DNA of 64,000 bases from Bauldia sp. (lineage in GTDB: Bacteria; Pseudomonadota; Alphaproteobacteria; Rhizobiales; Kaistiaceae), in assembly GCA_020849325.1 (NCBI GenBank), contig JADLGL010000066.1, positions 62,001 through 126,000 on the forward strand, written 5' to 3'. The position numbers and the translations under genes were made by a program. Shown here one piece after another: positions 8,957 through 16,368 of this stretch. The notes beneath the pieces were generated by a model, which made no database searches, was not told the origin of the DNA, and worked only from the letters and a program-made list of their open reading frames with translations. The stretch's first letter is position 1. Each line of letters starts with the position of its first letter.

Positions 8957-9388
8957 ATGAACCCGATTTCCGATTTCAGACTGTCGCCTGACATCATTCT
9001 CAGCCAGGACGAGCATCGGCAGCTCGTCCTTCTCGCCCTGTCCGGAACGGACATGACGGCGGACGACTCCGACTGGCTCCTGTACGAGCTCGAGCGCGCC
9101 CGCGTCGTCCCGGATCGATCGATGCCACCGGACGTCGTCCGCATGGGATCGACGGTCCACTACCGGACCGGTGGCGGCGAGACGCGCGTGGTCACGCTCG
9201 TCTTCCCGAAGCTCGCCGATATCGCCGCCGGCAAGATCTCGATTCTCACGCCGGTCGGGTCCGCCCTGATCGGCCTCCGGAAGGGGCAGTCGATCTCATA
9301 CCGCGCGCGCGACGGTCGCCCGCAGTCGCTGACCGTCGTCGACGTGTTCCATCCCGAGACCGATGATCCGGGTCCGGCCGCGGCCTGA
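8957..9388 (+). CDS. rnk: Rnk-type GreA/GreB C-terminal domain protein (nucleoside diphosphate kinase regulator)
   Basis: 143 residues. The N-terminal part is a short helical segment with DDSDWLLYELERARVV, and the C-terminal half is the FKBP-like GreA/GreB domain: MGSTVHYRTGGGETRVVTLVFP, then ISILTPVGSALIGLRKGQSI, whose SPxGxALxG-like core is diagnostic. The long coiled coil of true Gre factors is absent, as in Rnk. Rnk binds RNA polymerase near the secondary channel and affects nucleoside diphosphate kinase levels in E. coli and Pseudomonas; in Rhizobiales such genes often sit in stress or low-oxygen clusters. Here it precedes a universal stress protein and a redoxin on the same strand. Confidence 0.85.
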   Translation: MNPISDFRLSPDIILSQDEHRQLVLLALSGTDMTADDSDWLLYELERARVVPDRSMPPDVVRMGSTVHYRTGGGETRVVTLVFPKLADIAAGKISILTPVGSALIGLRKGQSISYRARDGRPQSLTVVDVFHPETDDPGPAAA

Positions 9389-9637
9389 CGCGCCATGGTC
9401 TGGTGGCCCGAGAGCGGAAAGCGGGCGGCGGACGCCGCGGCCGTCGCCGTCGTCCGCCCGGTCTAGTGGCGCGGAAACGGTGACGGCGGGGGAGGGGGCA
9501 ATGCCTTCGATTGCCCTCCGCCCGGCATGTCGCCATTGTCGACAGGGGGCGCCCGACGGGCGAGGGGATGGGCTCTCCCTTCAGGTCATCCGCTCGATCC
9601 CTGCGAGGCGGGGGTCGGCGCAACGGAGCCGTCGGTG

Positions 9638-10429
9638 ATGTTGCCGATCAAGAACATTCACGTGGTGGTCGGGCAGGGCGACGACGCCGCCATGTCGACG
9701 GCGGTCGACCTGGCGCGGCGATTCGGCGCTCATCTCACGGGCCTCGCGGTAGAGGAGCAGCCCGAACTGACGCACTACATGGACGAGGCCCGCGCCCTCG
9801 TGGAGGCACGTGTGGCGGCAGCGGGCGAGCGGTTCGAAAGCGCCGCGCGCCAGTCGGGCATCGATTTCTCGGCGGCGACCGTGGCGGTCCCGGTCAACGG
9901 CAGCATCGAGGAGATCCTGAAGCGCTGCCGGCTTTCGGACCTCGTGGTGATCGCGAAAGCGCAGCCGAGCGATCACTTCCTCTCCGAGCTCATTCGCCAG
10001 CTCCTGCTCGATTCCGCGGCGCCGCTGCTGATCGTGCCATCCGGGCAGGAGGGCGAGCCGAACTACGACCGCGCCGCGATCGCCTGGGACGGGCGTCCCG
10101 TTGCGGCGCACGCCATTCGTTCGGCGCTGCCGCTTCTCGAGCTTGCGCGCGAGGTCACGATTCTCACCGTGCTCGGGAGGGAGGAGTCACCCCCCGACAG
10201 CAGCGATCTGACGGCGCATCTCGCCCGGCACAACGTGACGGCGTTGCACCGCTACGTGCCCGCCGTCGGCTCGATCTCGGACGCGCTGCTCGACTTCATC
10301 AGCACCGAAGGGATCAACTGGATGACCATGGGAGCATTCGGCCATGGCCGCATTCGCGAGCTCATCTTCGGGAGTCCGACACGGGACATGCTGACCGGCG
10401 CGAGTATTCCGATCCTGATGCACCATTGA
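9638..10429 (+). CDS. Universal stress protein with two tandem Usp domains
   Basis: 263 residues from the ATG at 9638. The first Usp domain covers residues about 1-135 (KNIHVVVGQGDDAAMSTAVD, LVVIAKAQPSDHF, LLLDSAAPLLIVPSG). The second runs from YDRAAIAWDGRPVAAHAI to TMGAFGHGRIRELIFGSPTR, with the G-x2-G-x(9)-G(S) ATP-binding signature in the second copy. The first copy lacks a clean version of that motif, as in UspE-like tandem proteins. Such proteins are cytoplasmic and are induced by stasis, oxygen limitation or oxidative stress; the biochemical role is uncertain. The redoxin gene starts 80 bases downstream, and both sit in a stress and respiration neighbourhood. Confidence 0.9.
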   Translation: MLPIKNIHVVVGQGDDAAMSTAVDLARRFGAHLTGLAVEEQPELTHYMDEARALVEARVAAAGERFESAARQSGIDFSAATVAVPVNGSIEEILKRCRLSDLVVIAKAQPSDHFLSELIRQLLLDSAAPLLIVPSGQEGEPNYDRAAIAWDGRPVAAHAIRSALPLLELAREVTILTVLGREESPPDSSDLTAHLARHNVTALHRYVPAVGSISDALLDFISTEGINWMTMGAFGHGRIRELIFGSPTRDMLTGASIPILMHH

Positions 10430-10509
10430 ACGGGCTGTGCCCGGGGGCGCCGCAGCTCCGGGGAGCCGAAGACCGACCCATTCACGCATTCGCTCCAGGC
10501 CTTTCCGCA

Positions 10510-10989
10510 ATGACAACCGGTTCCGAGGCTCCCGAGCTCGATGTCGTCCAGTGGTTCAACACCGATGAGCCGTTGAGTCTGGCGCGACTGCGGGGACGAG
10601 TGGTCGTTCTCCACGCCTTCCAGATGCTCTGCCCCGGCTGCGTCCACTACGGCATTCCGCAGGCACAACGAATCGCCGCCCTGTTCTCGTCCGACCATGT
10701 CGCAGTGATCGGCCTGCACACGGTCTTCGAGCACCACGCCGCCATGACGCCGGTGTCGCTGCAGGCCTTCCTCCACGAGTACCGGGTCACGTTTCCGGTG
10801 GCCGTCGACCGGCCCGGCACGGAGGGCCCCATTCCGCGGACGATGGCTGCCTACGGCATGAAGGGCACGCCGACGCTCGTTCTCATCGATCGCCTCGGCC
10901 GCCTGCGGAAACAGGCCTTCGGCAAGGAAGAGGATCTCCAGGCGGGCGCGGACATCGCCACGCTACTGTCGGAGCGTCCCGACGCGTAG
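10510..10989 (+). CDS. Thioredoxin-fold redoxin (AhpC/TSA or TlpA-like)
   Basis: 159 residues. It has the thioredoxin-fold redoxin layout: APELDVVQWFNTDEPLSLA, then VVVLHAFQMLCPGCVHYG with a CPGC redox pair at residues about 43-46, and the cis-proline loop MKGTPTLVLIDRLGRLRK. No signal peptide is visible, so it should be cytoplasmic. The CxxC motif points to a disulfide reductase or resolving-type peroxiredoxin rather than a 1-Cys enzyme. The electron donor and substrate cannot be read from the sequence. It follows the universal stress protein gene on the same strand and may be co-transcribed with it. Confidence 0.83.
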   Translation: MTTGSEAPELDVVQWFNTDEPLSLARLRGRVVVLHAFQMLCPGCVHYGIPQAQRIAALFSSDHVAVIGLHTVFEHHAAMTPVSLQAFLHEYRVTFPVAVDRPGTEGPIPRTMAAYGMKGTPTLVLIDRLGRLRKQAFGKEEDLQAGADIATLLSERPDA

Positions 10990-11359
10990 TCCGCTGCGGT
11001 CCCGACGGGACGGCTGCCCTCTTTCTTCACCTCGCCCCTTGTGGGCCCCTTGTGGGGGAGGCCGGGAGGGGACTTGCGGCCTGCGTACGCGGTACGGCCG
11101 AATTGGCGGGTAGGCCGAAAGTCCCCACCCCAACCCTCCCCACAAGGGGAGGGAGAACCACGGCCGAGACCAACCTCATTCCTTTACGGACTCTGGAGCC
11201 GGTGTTTTCGAGAAACGGCAGCCGCTTCGTGGGTCATTCTCCAACAGCGTTGGTCTCGACTGACCCTCGGTCGAAGCGGGGCAGGGATTCCCTGCCGGCC
11301 CTCATGTGGCGTCAGACGCCCAGGTCGTTCGAGCCGGCAACCTCGGCCCGCCGACCGGC
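10990..11359. repeat. Intergenic region with family C repeat and hairpins
   Basis: 370 bases without a gene. Bases 10997-11060, read on the minus strand, match 27150-27213 over most of their length (shared blocks GAGGTGAAGAAAGAGGG and CCGTCGGGACCGC, flanking copies of CCACAAGG). A hairpin with arms CCCTCCCC and GGGGAGGG and loop ACAA lies at 11134-11153. Bases 11147-11207 match a second copy at 8401-8460. This is a dispersed non-coding repeat placed between two convergent genes. Confidence 0.6.
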
Positions 11360-11836
11360 TCACGCGCTCGAAAGCTCGGGCACGGGCTGTCCGGCCACGG
11401 GTGGCCCCAGCCGAAGGAGACTGCGCATGATCGACCCGTCGACCGTGAGGTCCGCCAGGCTGTAGCGATCGAGGATCGCCAGATACGCGCCGAGCGCTTC
11501 CGCGAGCGCCTTCTTGAGCCGGCAGGCCGGGGCGAGGGCGCATGTGTTCTGCTCCGCGTCGAAGCATTCGACCAACCGGAAATCCTCCTCGGTCGTCCGC
11601 ACGACGTCGCCGATCCGGATCTCCGCCGCCGGGCGACTGAGGCGAAGCCCGCCGCCGCGACCGCGCACGCTCTCGATGAAGCCGGCGCCGCTGAGCTTCT
11701 GGGCAACCTTCATCATGTGATTGCGCGAGGCGCGATAGCGGAGGGCTGCGTCCTGGATGGTGACGAGGCCCTCCGGGCGCAGCGCCAGGAACATCAGAAG
11801 CCGTAGCGAAAGGTCGGTGTAGAGGGTGAGCCGCAT
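11360..11836 (-). CDS. nsrR: NsrR, Rrf2-family nitric oxide-sensing repressor
   Basis: 158 residues. The whole chain follows NsrR: N-terminal RLTLYTDLSLRLLMFLAL with Asp8 (a proposed fourth ligand of the cluster), the recognition region ASRNHMMKVAQKLSGAGFIE, wing GRGGGLRLSRPA, then three cysteines (Cys91, Cys99, Cys105) in ECF and CALAPACRLKKAL, and LDRYSLADL. NsrR binds a 4Fe-4S cluster and loses DNA binding on reaction with NO, derepressing NO-detoxification and respiratory genes. RirA and IscR have related cysteines, but the SRNHMMKV block and IRIGDVVRTTE favour NsrR. It is transcribed away from a small membrane-protein gene, with two palindromic sites between them. Confidence 0.85.
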   Translation of the reverse strand: MRLTLYTDLSLRLLMFLALRPEGLVTIQDAALRYRASRNHMMKVAQKLSGAGFIESVRGRGGGLRLSRPAAEIRIGDVVRTTEEDFRLVECFDAEQNTCALAPACRLKKALAEALGAYLAILDRYSLADLTVDGSIMRSLLRLGPPVAGQPVPELSSA

Positions 11837-11846
11837 TGCCGCATCC

Positions 11847-11873
11847 TAAAGATGCACTGGAGATATTGCTTTA
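11847..11873. promoter_or_regulatory. Imperfect NsrR-type operator next to nsrR
   Basis: The left part AAAGATGCACT differs by one base from the half-site AAACATGCACT of the second site, and TAAAG is mirrored by CTTTA at the right end. It starts 11 bases before the nsrR start codon and overlaps the proposed nsrR promoter, as expected for autoregulation. Confidence 0.55.
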
Positions 11874-11888
11874 GCGCCCCGACGGCAA
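11860..11888 (-). promoter_or_regulatory. nsrR: Candidate nsrR promoter
   Basis: On the minus strand TTGCCG is followed after exactly 17 bases by TATCTC. Transcription would start roughly 17-20 bases before the nsrR ATG. The -10 box lies inside the operator at 11847-11873. Confidence 0.4.
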
Positions 11889-11895
11889 TAGCGTT

Positions 11896-11924
11896 CCAAA
11901 CATGCACTGAGAGTGCATGTTTGG
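11896..11924. promoter_or_regulatory. Perfect 29-bp palindromic operator before the 153-aa membrane protein gene
   Basis: Arms CCAAACATGCACT and AGTGCATGTTTGG, 13 bp each and perfectly complementary, flank GAG. The core ATGCA matches the centre of known NsrR half-sites. The right arm overlaps the Shine-Dalgarno GGAGG, 11-12 bases before the ATG at 11935, so protein binding (or the RNA hairpin itself) would block expression of that gene. Confidence 0.7.
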
Positions 11925-11934
11925 AGGAAACGCC

Positions 11935-12396
11935 ATGAACACAGCTCACACCATGGGCGCCGCCGTCGCTATTCCCGAAACCGTCATCGATTGGTCGAGC
12001 ACCGCGCGCGATACCGCCGCCCACCGGGTCGGCGCCTACGCGACCGACCGCATGCATCCCGGAGTGTTCGTTGCCGCGATCGGCAGCTACGGCGCGATGC
12101 TCATCGGCCTCTGGCTCCTGTTCGGCACCGATCTCTCGACGGCGCTGAGCCTCATCATCTGCACCACCTACTTCGCGATGTATTTCGGCGTGCCGGTGGC
12201 GATGTATCGCCTCGCCCGGAAGACCCTGCTGCACGAGCCGCCCGCCGGTTCCCTCGGCCGCTTCCTCCGGGGCGACCTCGATACCGTGACCGGTCCGGTC
12301 AGCGGGTGGAGCGCGCTCTCCCAGGTGCTCGTCGTCCCGGTCTCCCTGACGTTCGGACTGATCGCGATGGGCATCATTCTCAAGGTTGTCGCCTAG
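11935..12396 (+). CDS. Unknown 3-helix membrane protein under the palindromic NsrR-type site
   Basis: 153 residues, family not recognised. A soluble N-terminus of about 45 residues is followed by two hydrophobic helices (about 46-67, GVFVAAIGSYGAMLIGLWLL, and 74-94, ALSLIICTTYFAMYFGVPVA), a polar loop LHEPPAGSLGRFLRGDLD, and a third helix (about 130-151, QVLVVPVSLTFGLIAMGIIL). There are no cysteines besides Cys80 and no obvious haem ligands. The start is well defined by GGAGG 7 bases upstream. Its promoter is shared with nsrR, and the perfect palindrome overlaps its ribosome-binding site, so I infer NO-responsive expression. A role in NO tolerance or in assembling the downstream oxidase is possible but unproven. 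Confidence 0.75.
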   Translation: MNTAHTMGAAVAIPETVIDWSSTARDTAAHRVGAYATDRMHPGVFVAAIGSYGAMLIGLWLLFGTDLSTALSLIICTTYFAMYFGVPVAMYRLARKTLLHEPPAGSLGRFLRGDLDTVTGPVSGWSALSQVLVVPVSLTFGLIAMGIILKVVA

Positions 12397-13022
12397 GGCG
12401 CATGACCTCGTAGCCGGGACGGACTGCCCCGTACCATTCTGAAGTGGTCATGTTCGTTGACACTGCGGAACGGTGCGCTGGGTGTCCGTCATCGGGAGCG
12501 CCGAGATCGGCGCTTCCCGGGGTGAGTGAGCCGCCGGGTAGTGTCTTTCGTCCCGGCGCCCGCCACGTTCATCCGAATGTCGACAGGGCGGGTCGAGACC
12601 GGGCGGGCAGCGCTGCGCCTCCTGCCTGGGGTCGATCGGGGCCTCGGTGGTCTCCGCCACGATGGCGGCGCCGCCTGGCGGTTCAGGGCTCTCCTGCGGT
12701 CCGCCTGCAATCCAAAGAAGAATGGTCGTCCTCATTGCGACGGTCGCGCTGCCGGCCCCGCTCGAGGTCGTGTTCGTCACCTCGCCGGCGCGCCGGCGTC
12801 GCAGAATTCTCATCCCCAGGGGGCTACGTTCGTCGTTGAAGTCATCGATCTCCTTTTGTTTCCAGCCGTTGCAGGAGTTGCTCTTGCCGGGTTTCCGGCA
12901 AGCGGTTACCCAAAGGTACAATTCAGCGGTTGAAGAATCTGCCCCGCACAATCGGGGTTTCGCGGGCGGGGGCAATCTGCAAGTCGCCTCCGCTTCCCAT
13001 CGATATCAGTCCGGAGCACCCC
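12397..13022. other. 626-base stretch without a gene before the oxidase operon
   Basis: Reading frames here are Arg/Pro-rich with no recognisable domain on either strand. One clear structure is a hairpin at 12883-12902 (CTTGCCGG, loop GTTT, CCGGCAAG), followed at 12917-12922 by TACAAT, which could be a -10 box for the oxidase operon though no -35 box fits at 16-18 bases. The stretch may be degraded DNA or hold a long 5-prime region. Confidence 0.5.
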
Positions 13023-13214
13023 ATGACTGTTACGCGCCAGCATGACGGCTCTACCGACGAGCCGGATGATCTCAAGGAGGCGGATCTCGAGCGGGCTCTC
13101 CGGCTCGTGCCGCGCGGCGCCGCCGCACTCGCAGGGCTGGCCGTAGCCCTCATCATCGTCGGCTGGCTCCTGGTCTACCTCCTGGTGTTCCTGCCCCGCG
13201 GCCCGGTCAACTGA
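13023..13214 (+). CDS. Cytochrome c oxidase subunit IIa-like small membrane protein
   Basis: 63 residues: an acidic N-terminus (DEPDDLKEADLERALRL) and one membrane helix in PRGAAALAGLAVALIIVGWL, followed by VYLLVFLPRGPVN. The pattern P-x-G-x-x-A-L ... W-L-x-V-Y-L ... R-G is that of the subunit 2A family of ba3-type oxidases, where this helix replaces the missing first helix of subunit II. It ends 9 bases before subunit II, which fits an operon start. The length and position are as in other B-family oxidase operons. Confidence 0.72.
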   Translation: MTVTRQHDGSTDEPDDLKEADLERALRLVPRGAAALAGLAVALIIVGWLLVYLLVFLPRGPVN

Positions 13215-13223
13215 GGGATCCAA

Positions 13224-13763
13224 ATGGACGAGAAACGCATCGTCAGAAGCGAGCTGCGCTGGGTCTTCGTCGTCGCAGCGGCGGTAACGCTGATGCTCGT
13301 GGTGATCGTCGCGACGACGCTCGCCAACGCGCTTCATCCGCCGAGCAATGTCGAGACCATCGACCCCGCAACGCTCCATATCGCCGGCGAATTCACCGAG
13401 GCCAATCTCGGTACGCAGGAGAATGCCGACGGCACCGTCACCGTGCGCCTGATCGCCACGCAATACGCGTTCGTGCCGCGGTGCCTCCCGGTCCCGGAGG
13501 GACGGCCGGTGTCGATCAGGGTCACGAGCCCGGATGTCATCCACGGCTTCATCGTCGCCGGCACCAACGCGAACACCATGGTGGTGCCCGGCTTCGTCGC
13601 CGAACTCACCACCGAGTTCGACGAGCCGGGCGATCATCTGATGCCCTGCCACGAATACTGCGGCCTCGGACACAGCAACATGTGGGCGGTCCTGAGAGTC
13701 GTCCCCGAAGAAGAATGGATCCCCGACGCCAACGGGAGAATGACCTGTGAACTCGTCCCCTAA
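13224..13763 (+). CDS. ba3-type cytochrome c oxidase subunit II (CuA)
   Basis: 179 residues with one N-terminal membrane helix (about 12-34, VFVVAAAVTLMLVVIVATTL) and a periplasmic cupredoxin domain. The CuA site is intact: His107 in DVIHGFIV, then Cys142, Cys146, His150 and Met153 in MPCHEYCGLGHSNMW. It accepts electrons from a c-type cytochrome and passes them to subunit I. The protein is short with a single helix, as in B-family (ba3) enzymes and unlike aa3 subunit II. Its stop lies inside the subunit I gene (17-base overlap), indicating translational coupling. Confidence 0.93.
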   Translation: MDEKRIVRSELRWVFVVAAAVTLMLVVIVATTLANALHPPSNVETIDPATLHIAGEFTEANLGTQENADGTVTVRLIATQYAFVPRCLPVPEGRPVSIRVTSPDVIHGFIVAGTNANTMVVPGFVAELTTEFDEPGDHLMPCHEYCGLGHSNMWAVLRVVPEEEWIPDANGRMTCELVP

Positions 13764-15372
13764 TCGCTTGGTTGCCGCCCATATCTGGGTAGCCTTCATA
13801 GCCTTCGCCGTCGCCGCCGTGATGGGCGCGTGGCAGATGCTGGTGCGAAGCCCGATCGACGCGCCGCTCGAGACCGCCGAGACGTATTTCGTCTCGGTCA
13901 CCGGTCACGGCGCGCTGATGGCCTATGTCCTGCCGACGCTCTTCGTGATGGGCTTCGGCTACTACGTCGCCATGACGGCGCTGAAGCAGCCGCTGCCTGG
14001 GCTCCGCTGGGCCTGGGCGGGCTTCTACATCGCGGCCATCGGCATCGTCATGGCGGTGGTGACCGTCCTGTCGGGCCAGGCCACGGTCCTCTACACCTTC
14101 TATCCGCCGCTCACCGGCAGCGTGTTCTTCTACCTCGGCGTGCTTCTCGTCGTGGTGGGGTCGTGGATCTGGGTCGCGGTGATGATCACCGCGATGATGA
14201 AATGGAAGCGCGCCAATCCCGGCGCGGCCGTGCCGCTGGCGATGTTCGCGACGGTCGCGAACGCCATCCTCTGGCTCTGGACGACGGCCGGCGTCGGTGC
14301 CGAACTCCTCTTCCAGGTGCTTCCGGCCTCGCTCGGCTGGACCGACTCGATCGACGCAGGCCTCGCCAGGACGCTGTTCTCGTGGACCCTCCACGCCATC
14401 GTCTACTTCTGGCTGATGCCGGCCTACATCGCCTTCTACACGATCCTGCCGAAGGTCGCGGGCGGGCGGCTCTATTCCGACACGATGGGACGGGTGAGCT
14501 TCATCCTGTTCCTCCTCTACAGCCTCCCGGTCGGGATGCATCACCTCTTCATGGACCCCGAGCACGGCAGCGGCTTCAAGTTCCTGCAGATGATGCTGAC
14601 CGCGCTCGTCACGGTGCCGACGCTCCTCACCATCTTCACCATCGGTGCATCGCTGGAGATTGCGGCGCGGCTCCGCGGCGGGAAGGGGCTGTTCGGCTGG
14701 GTCCGCGCACTGCCCTGGGACAGGCCGATGGTCCTGGCCGCCGGCTTCTCGTTCATCATGCTGGGCTTCGGCGGCTTCGGCGGGCTCATCAACATGAGCT
14801 ACGCGATGAACTCGATGATCCACAACACGTCGTGGGTCACCGCGCACTTCCACCTGATCTTCGGCGGATCGGTGGTGATCATGTACTTCGCGATCGCCTA
14901 CCACATCTGGCCGAAGCTCACCGGGCGCGAAGCGCGGTCGCTGACGCCGATCCGGGTCCAACTCTGGCTCTGGTTCGTCGGCATCGTCATCACGAGCTTC
15001 CCCTGGCACATCCTTGGCCTGTTCGGGCAGCCGCGGCGCGTGTCGTCGTTCGACTTCGCCAATCCGGAGATCGCCTATTGGGGTCCCTGGACCACGGTCT
15101 CGGCCATCGGCGGCTTCATCATGCTCGCCGGTGCGGCGCTGTTCGTCTGGAACCTCGCCACGCTCTACCGCGGCGCGGCAGCCGATCGCACCATGAGCTA
15201 CGCCATGGCGGTCCACCAGCCGCGGGAGGTGCCGCGGGTGCTCAACGGGTTCGGCCTCTGGAACACGCTCGTGGCCGTCCTGATGATCGTCGCCTACGCA
15301 TGGCCGATCGCGCAGTTCTTCTTCCTTGACACCTATCCGGCGCCCGTTCAGCGCGTGGACGTGGGGGGCTGA
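13747..15372 (+). CDS. ba3-type (B-family) cytochrome c oxidase subunit I
   Basis: 541 residues, GTG start inside the subunit II gene. The metal ligands are all present: His54 (TGHGALMAY, low-spin haem), His216 with Tyr220 (SWTLHAIVYFWLMPAY, CuB and the cross-linked tyrosine), His265-His266 (GMHHLFMDPE, CuB), His367 and His369 (TAHFHLIFGGS, haems). The usual GHPxVY is LHAIVY here, and the E of A-family enzymes is absent, placing it in the B family of high-affinity oxygen reductases. The retained tyrosine argues for O2 rather than NO reduction. The neighbouring NsrR system suggests the enzyme works when NO inhibits other oxidases (inference). Confidence 0.94.
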   Translation: MNSSPNRLVAAHIWVAFIAFAVAAVMGAWQMLVRSPIDAPLETAETYFVSVTGHGALMAYVLPTLFVMGFGYYVAMTALKQPLPGLRWAWAGFYIAAIGIVMAVVTVLSGQATVLYTFYPPLTGSVFFYLGVLLVVVGSWIWVAVMITAMMKWKRANPGAAVPLAMFATVANAILWLWTTAGVGAELLFQVLPASLGWTDSIDAGLARTLFSWTLHAIVYFWLMPAYIAFYTILPKVAGGRLYSDTMGRVSFILFLLYSLPVGMHHLFMDPEHGSGFKFLQMMLTALVTVPTLLTIFTIGASLEIAARLRGGKGLFGWVRALPWDRPMVLAAGFSFIMLGFGGFGGLINMSYAMNSMIHNTSWVTAHFHLIFGGSVVIMYFAIAYHIWPKLTGREARSLTPIRVQLWLWFVGIVITSFPWHILGLFGQPRRVSSFDFANPEIAYWGPWTTVSAIGGFIMLAGAALFVWNLATLYRGAAADRTMSYAMAVHQPREVPRVLNGFGLWNTLVAVLMIVAYAWPIAQFFFLDTYPAPVQRVDVGG

Positions 15373-15377
15373 TCACA

Positions 15378-16175
15378 ATGTCGAATGGCGAATCCCCCCG
15401 TCCGTCCGACCAGGACGCCGTCAACCGCCGCTGGCGCCTCTGGGCAAGCACGGGCGCCGGCGCAATCGTCGTGGTGGCCATCGTGATCGGCTTCTTCGTG
15501 ATCTCCTCACGCGGAGAAGGCGGCGTCACGGGCGCGCTCGGACTCGACCACGTCCACGAGACTCCGGAGGCCGTCGCCCAGACGGCGGCCGGAGCGCTGC
15601 CCACGGACGTGGCGTGGACCGCCGCAACGCTCGGGCTCCTCGAGGACGCCGACCCGGAAGCGGGACGCGCGATTGCAGTCCAGACCTGCGCCAGTTGCCA
15701 CGGCGAGGCCGGGATCGCCGTCGCCGCGGCGTTCCCGAATCTCGCCGGGCAGCCGGCCACCGCGATCTTCAAGCAGCTCTCCGACTATGCTTCGGGGCAT
15801 CGCGTGTCGCCGATGATGGCGGCAATGGCCCAGGGCCTCACCGCCGCACAGATGGCCGATCTCGCGGTTCATTTCGCGGCCGAGACGCCGGCCGAGTCCA
15901 TCGTCGATGCCAACCCGCCGGCGGCGATCGTCCAGCTCGTCGTCAACGGCGATCCGGCGCGCGGCCTGCCGCCCTGCAGTGCCTGCCACTCGGCCCGTGG
16001 CGGCCCGGTGGGGACACCGCCGCTCGGGGGCCAGCCGGCCGCCTATCTCGAGCAGCAGCTCACCGCCTTCGCGGCGGGGGAACGCGGCAACGACATCTAC
16101 GGGCTGATGCGCGCCGTTGCCGGCATGCTGACCCCGGCCGAGATCGCCCAGCTGGCGGCCTATTACGGCAATTGA
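15378..16175 (+). CDS. Membrane-anchored dihaem cytochrome c (c4-like), oxidase electron donor
   Basis: 265 residues. An N-terminal anchor helix (about 25-43, GAGAIVVVAIVIGFFVIS) is followed by two cytochrome c domains with haem sites CASCH (104-108) and CSACH (199-203). Spacing and the motifs NLAGQPATAIFKQL and LGGQPAAYLEQQLTAFAAG are those of cytochrome c4-type tandem domains. Axial methionines are available in each domain (for example SPMMAAMAQGL and GLMRAVAGML). It starts 5 bases after subunit I and is the last gene of the oxidase operon, so it most likely feeds CuA of subunit II on the periplasmic side. Confidence 0.9.
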   Translation: MSNGESPRPSDQDAVNRRWRLWASTGAGAIVVVAIVIGFFVISSRGEGGVTGALGLDHVHETPEAVAQTAAGALPTDVAWTAATLGLLEDADPEAGRAIAVQTCASCHGEAGIAVAAAFPNLAGQPATAIFKQLSDYASGHRVSPMMAAMAQGLTAAQMADLAVHFAAETPAESIVDANPPAAIVQLVVNGDPARGLPPCSACHSARGGPVGTPPLGGQPAAYLEQQLTAFAAGERGNDIYGLMRAVAGMLTPAEIAQLAAYYGN

Positions 16176-16198
16176 CGCCGGACCGGCGGAAGCCGTCG

Positions 16199-16228
16199 CT
16201 GCGGGCCGGCTGCAAGGCCGGCCCGCAG
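16199..16228 (+). terminator. Strong hairpin after the oxidase operon
   Basis: CTGCGGGCCGGC and GCCGGCCCGCAG form a perfect 12-bp stem with loop TGCAAG, 24 bases after the cytochrome c stop codon. No T tract follows. It lies between convergent genes and may serve both. Confidence 0.5.
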
Positions 16229-16368
16229 AAGAGCGCGTGAAGCACTCGGCAGCTCAACGCGCCACTCCCCACCGACATTGCGGACGAGCCGCACCTTCTA
16301 GCGTGGCTCGATCCGGCGGTCGCGGCGTTGACCGTCAGTGGCGCAGTCCACGGCCGGTCCCGCCGCGC

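Noticed and set aside
11360..11836. RirA or IscR instead of NsrR
   Set aside because: RirA and IscR share the cysteines, but the SRNHMMKVAQKL recognition block, Asp8 and the ATGCA-centred sites match NsrR.
12448..12975. 175-codon minus-strand frame before the oxidase operon
   Set aside because: Low-complexity Arg/Pro/Thr residues, no ribosome-binding site and no recognisable motif.
13747..15372. Subunit I as a nitric oxide reductase
   Set aside because: The cross-link tyrosine (Tyr220) and all CuB histidines are present and subunit II has a full CuA site, which fits an oxygen reductase better despite the NsrR context.
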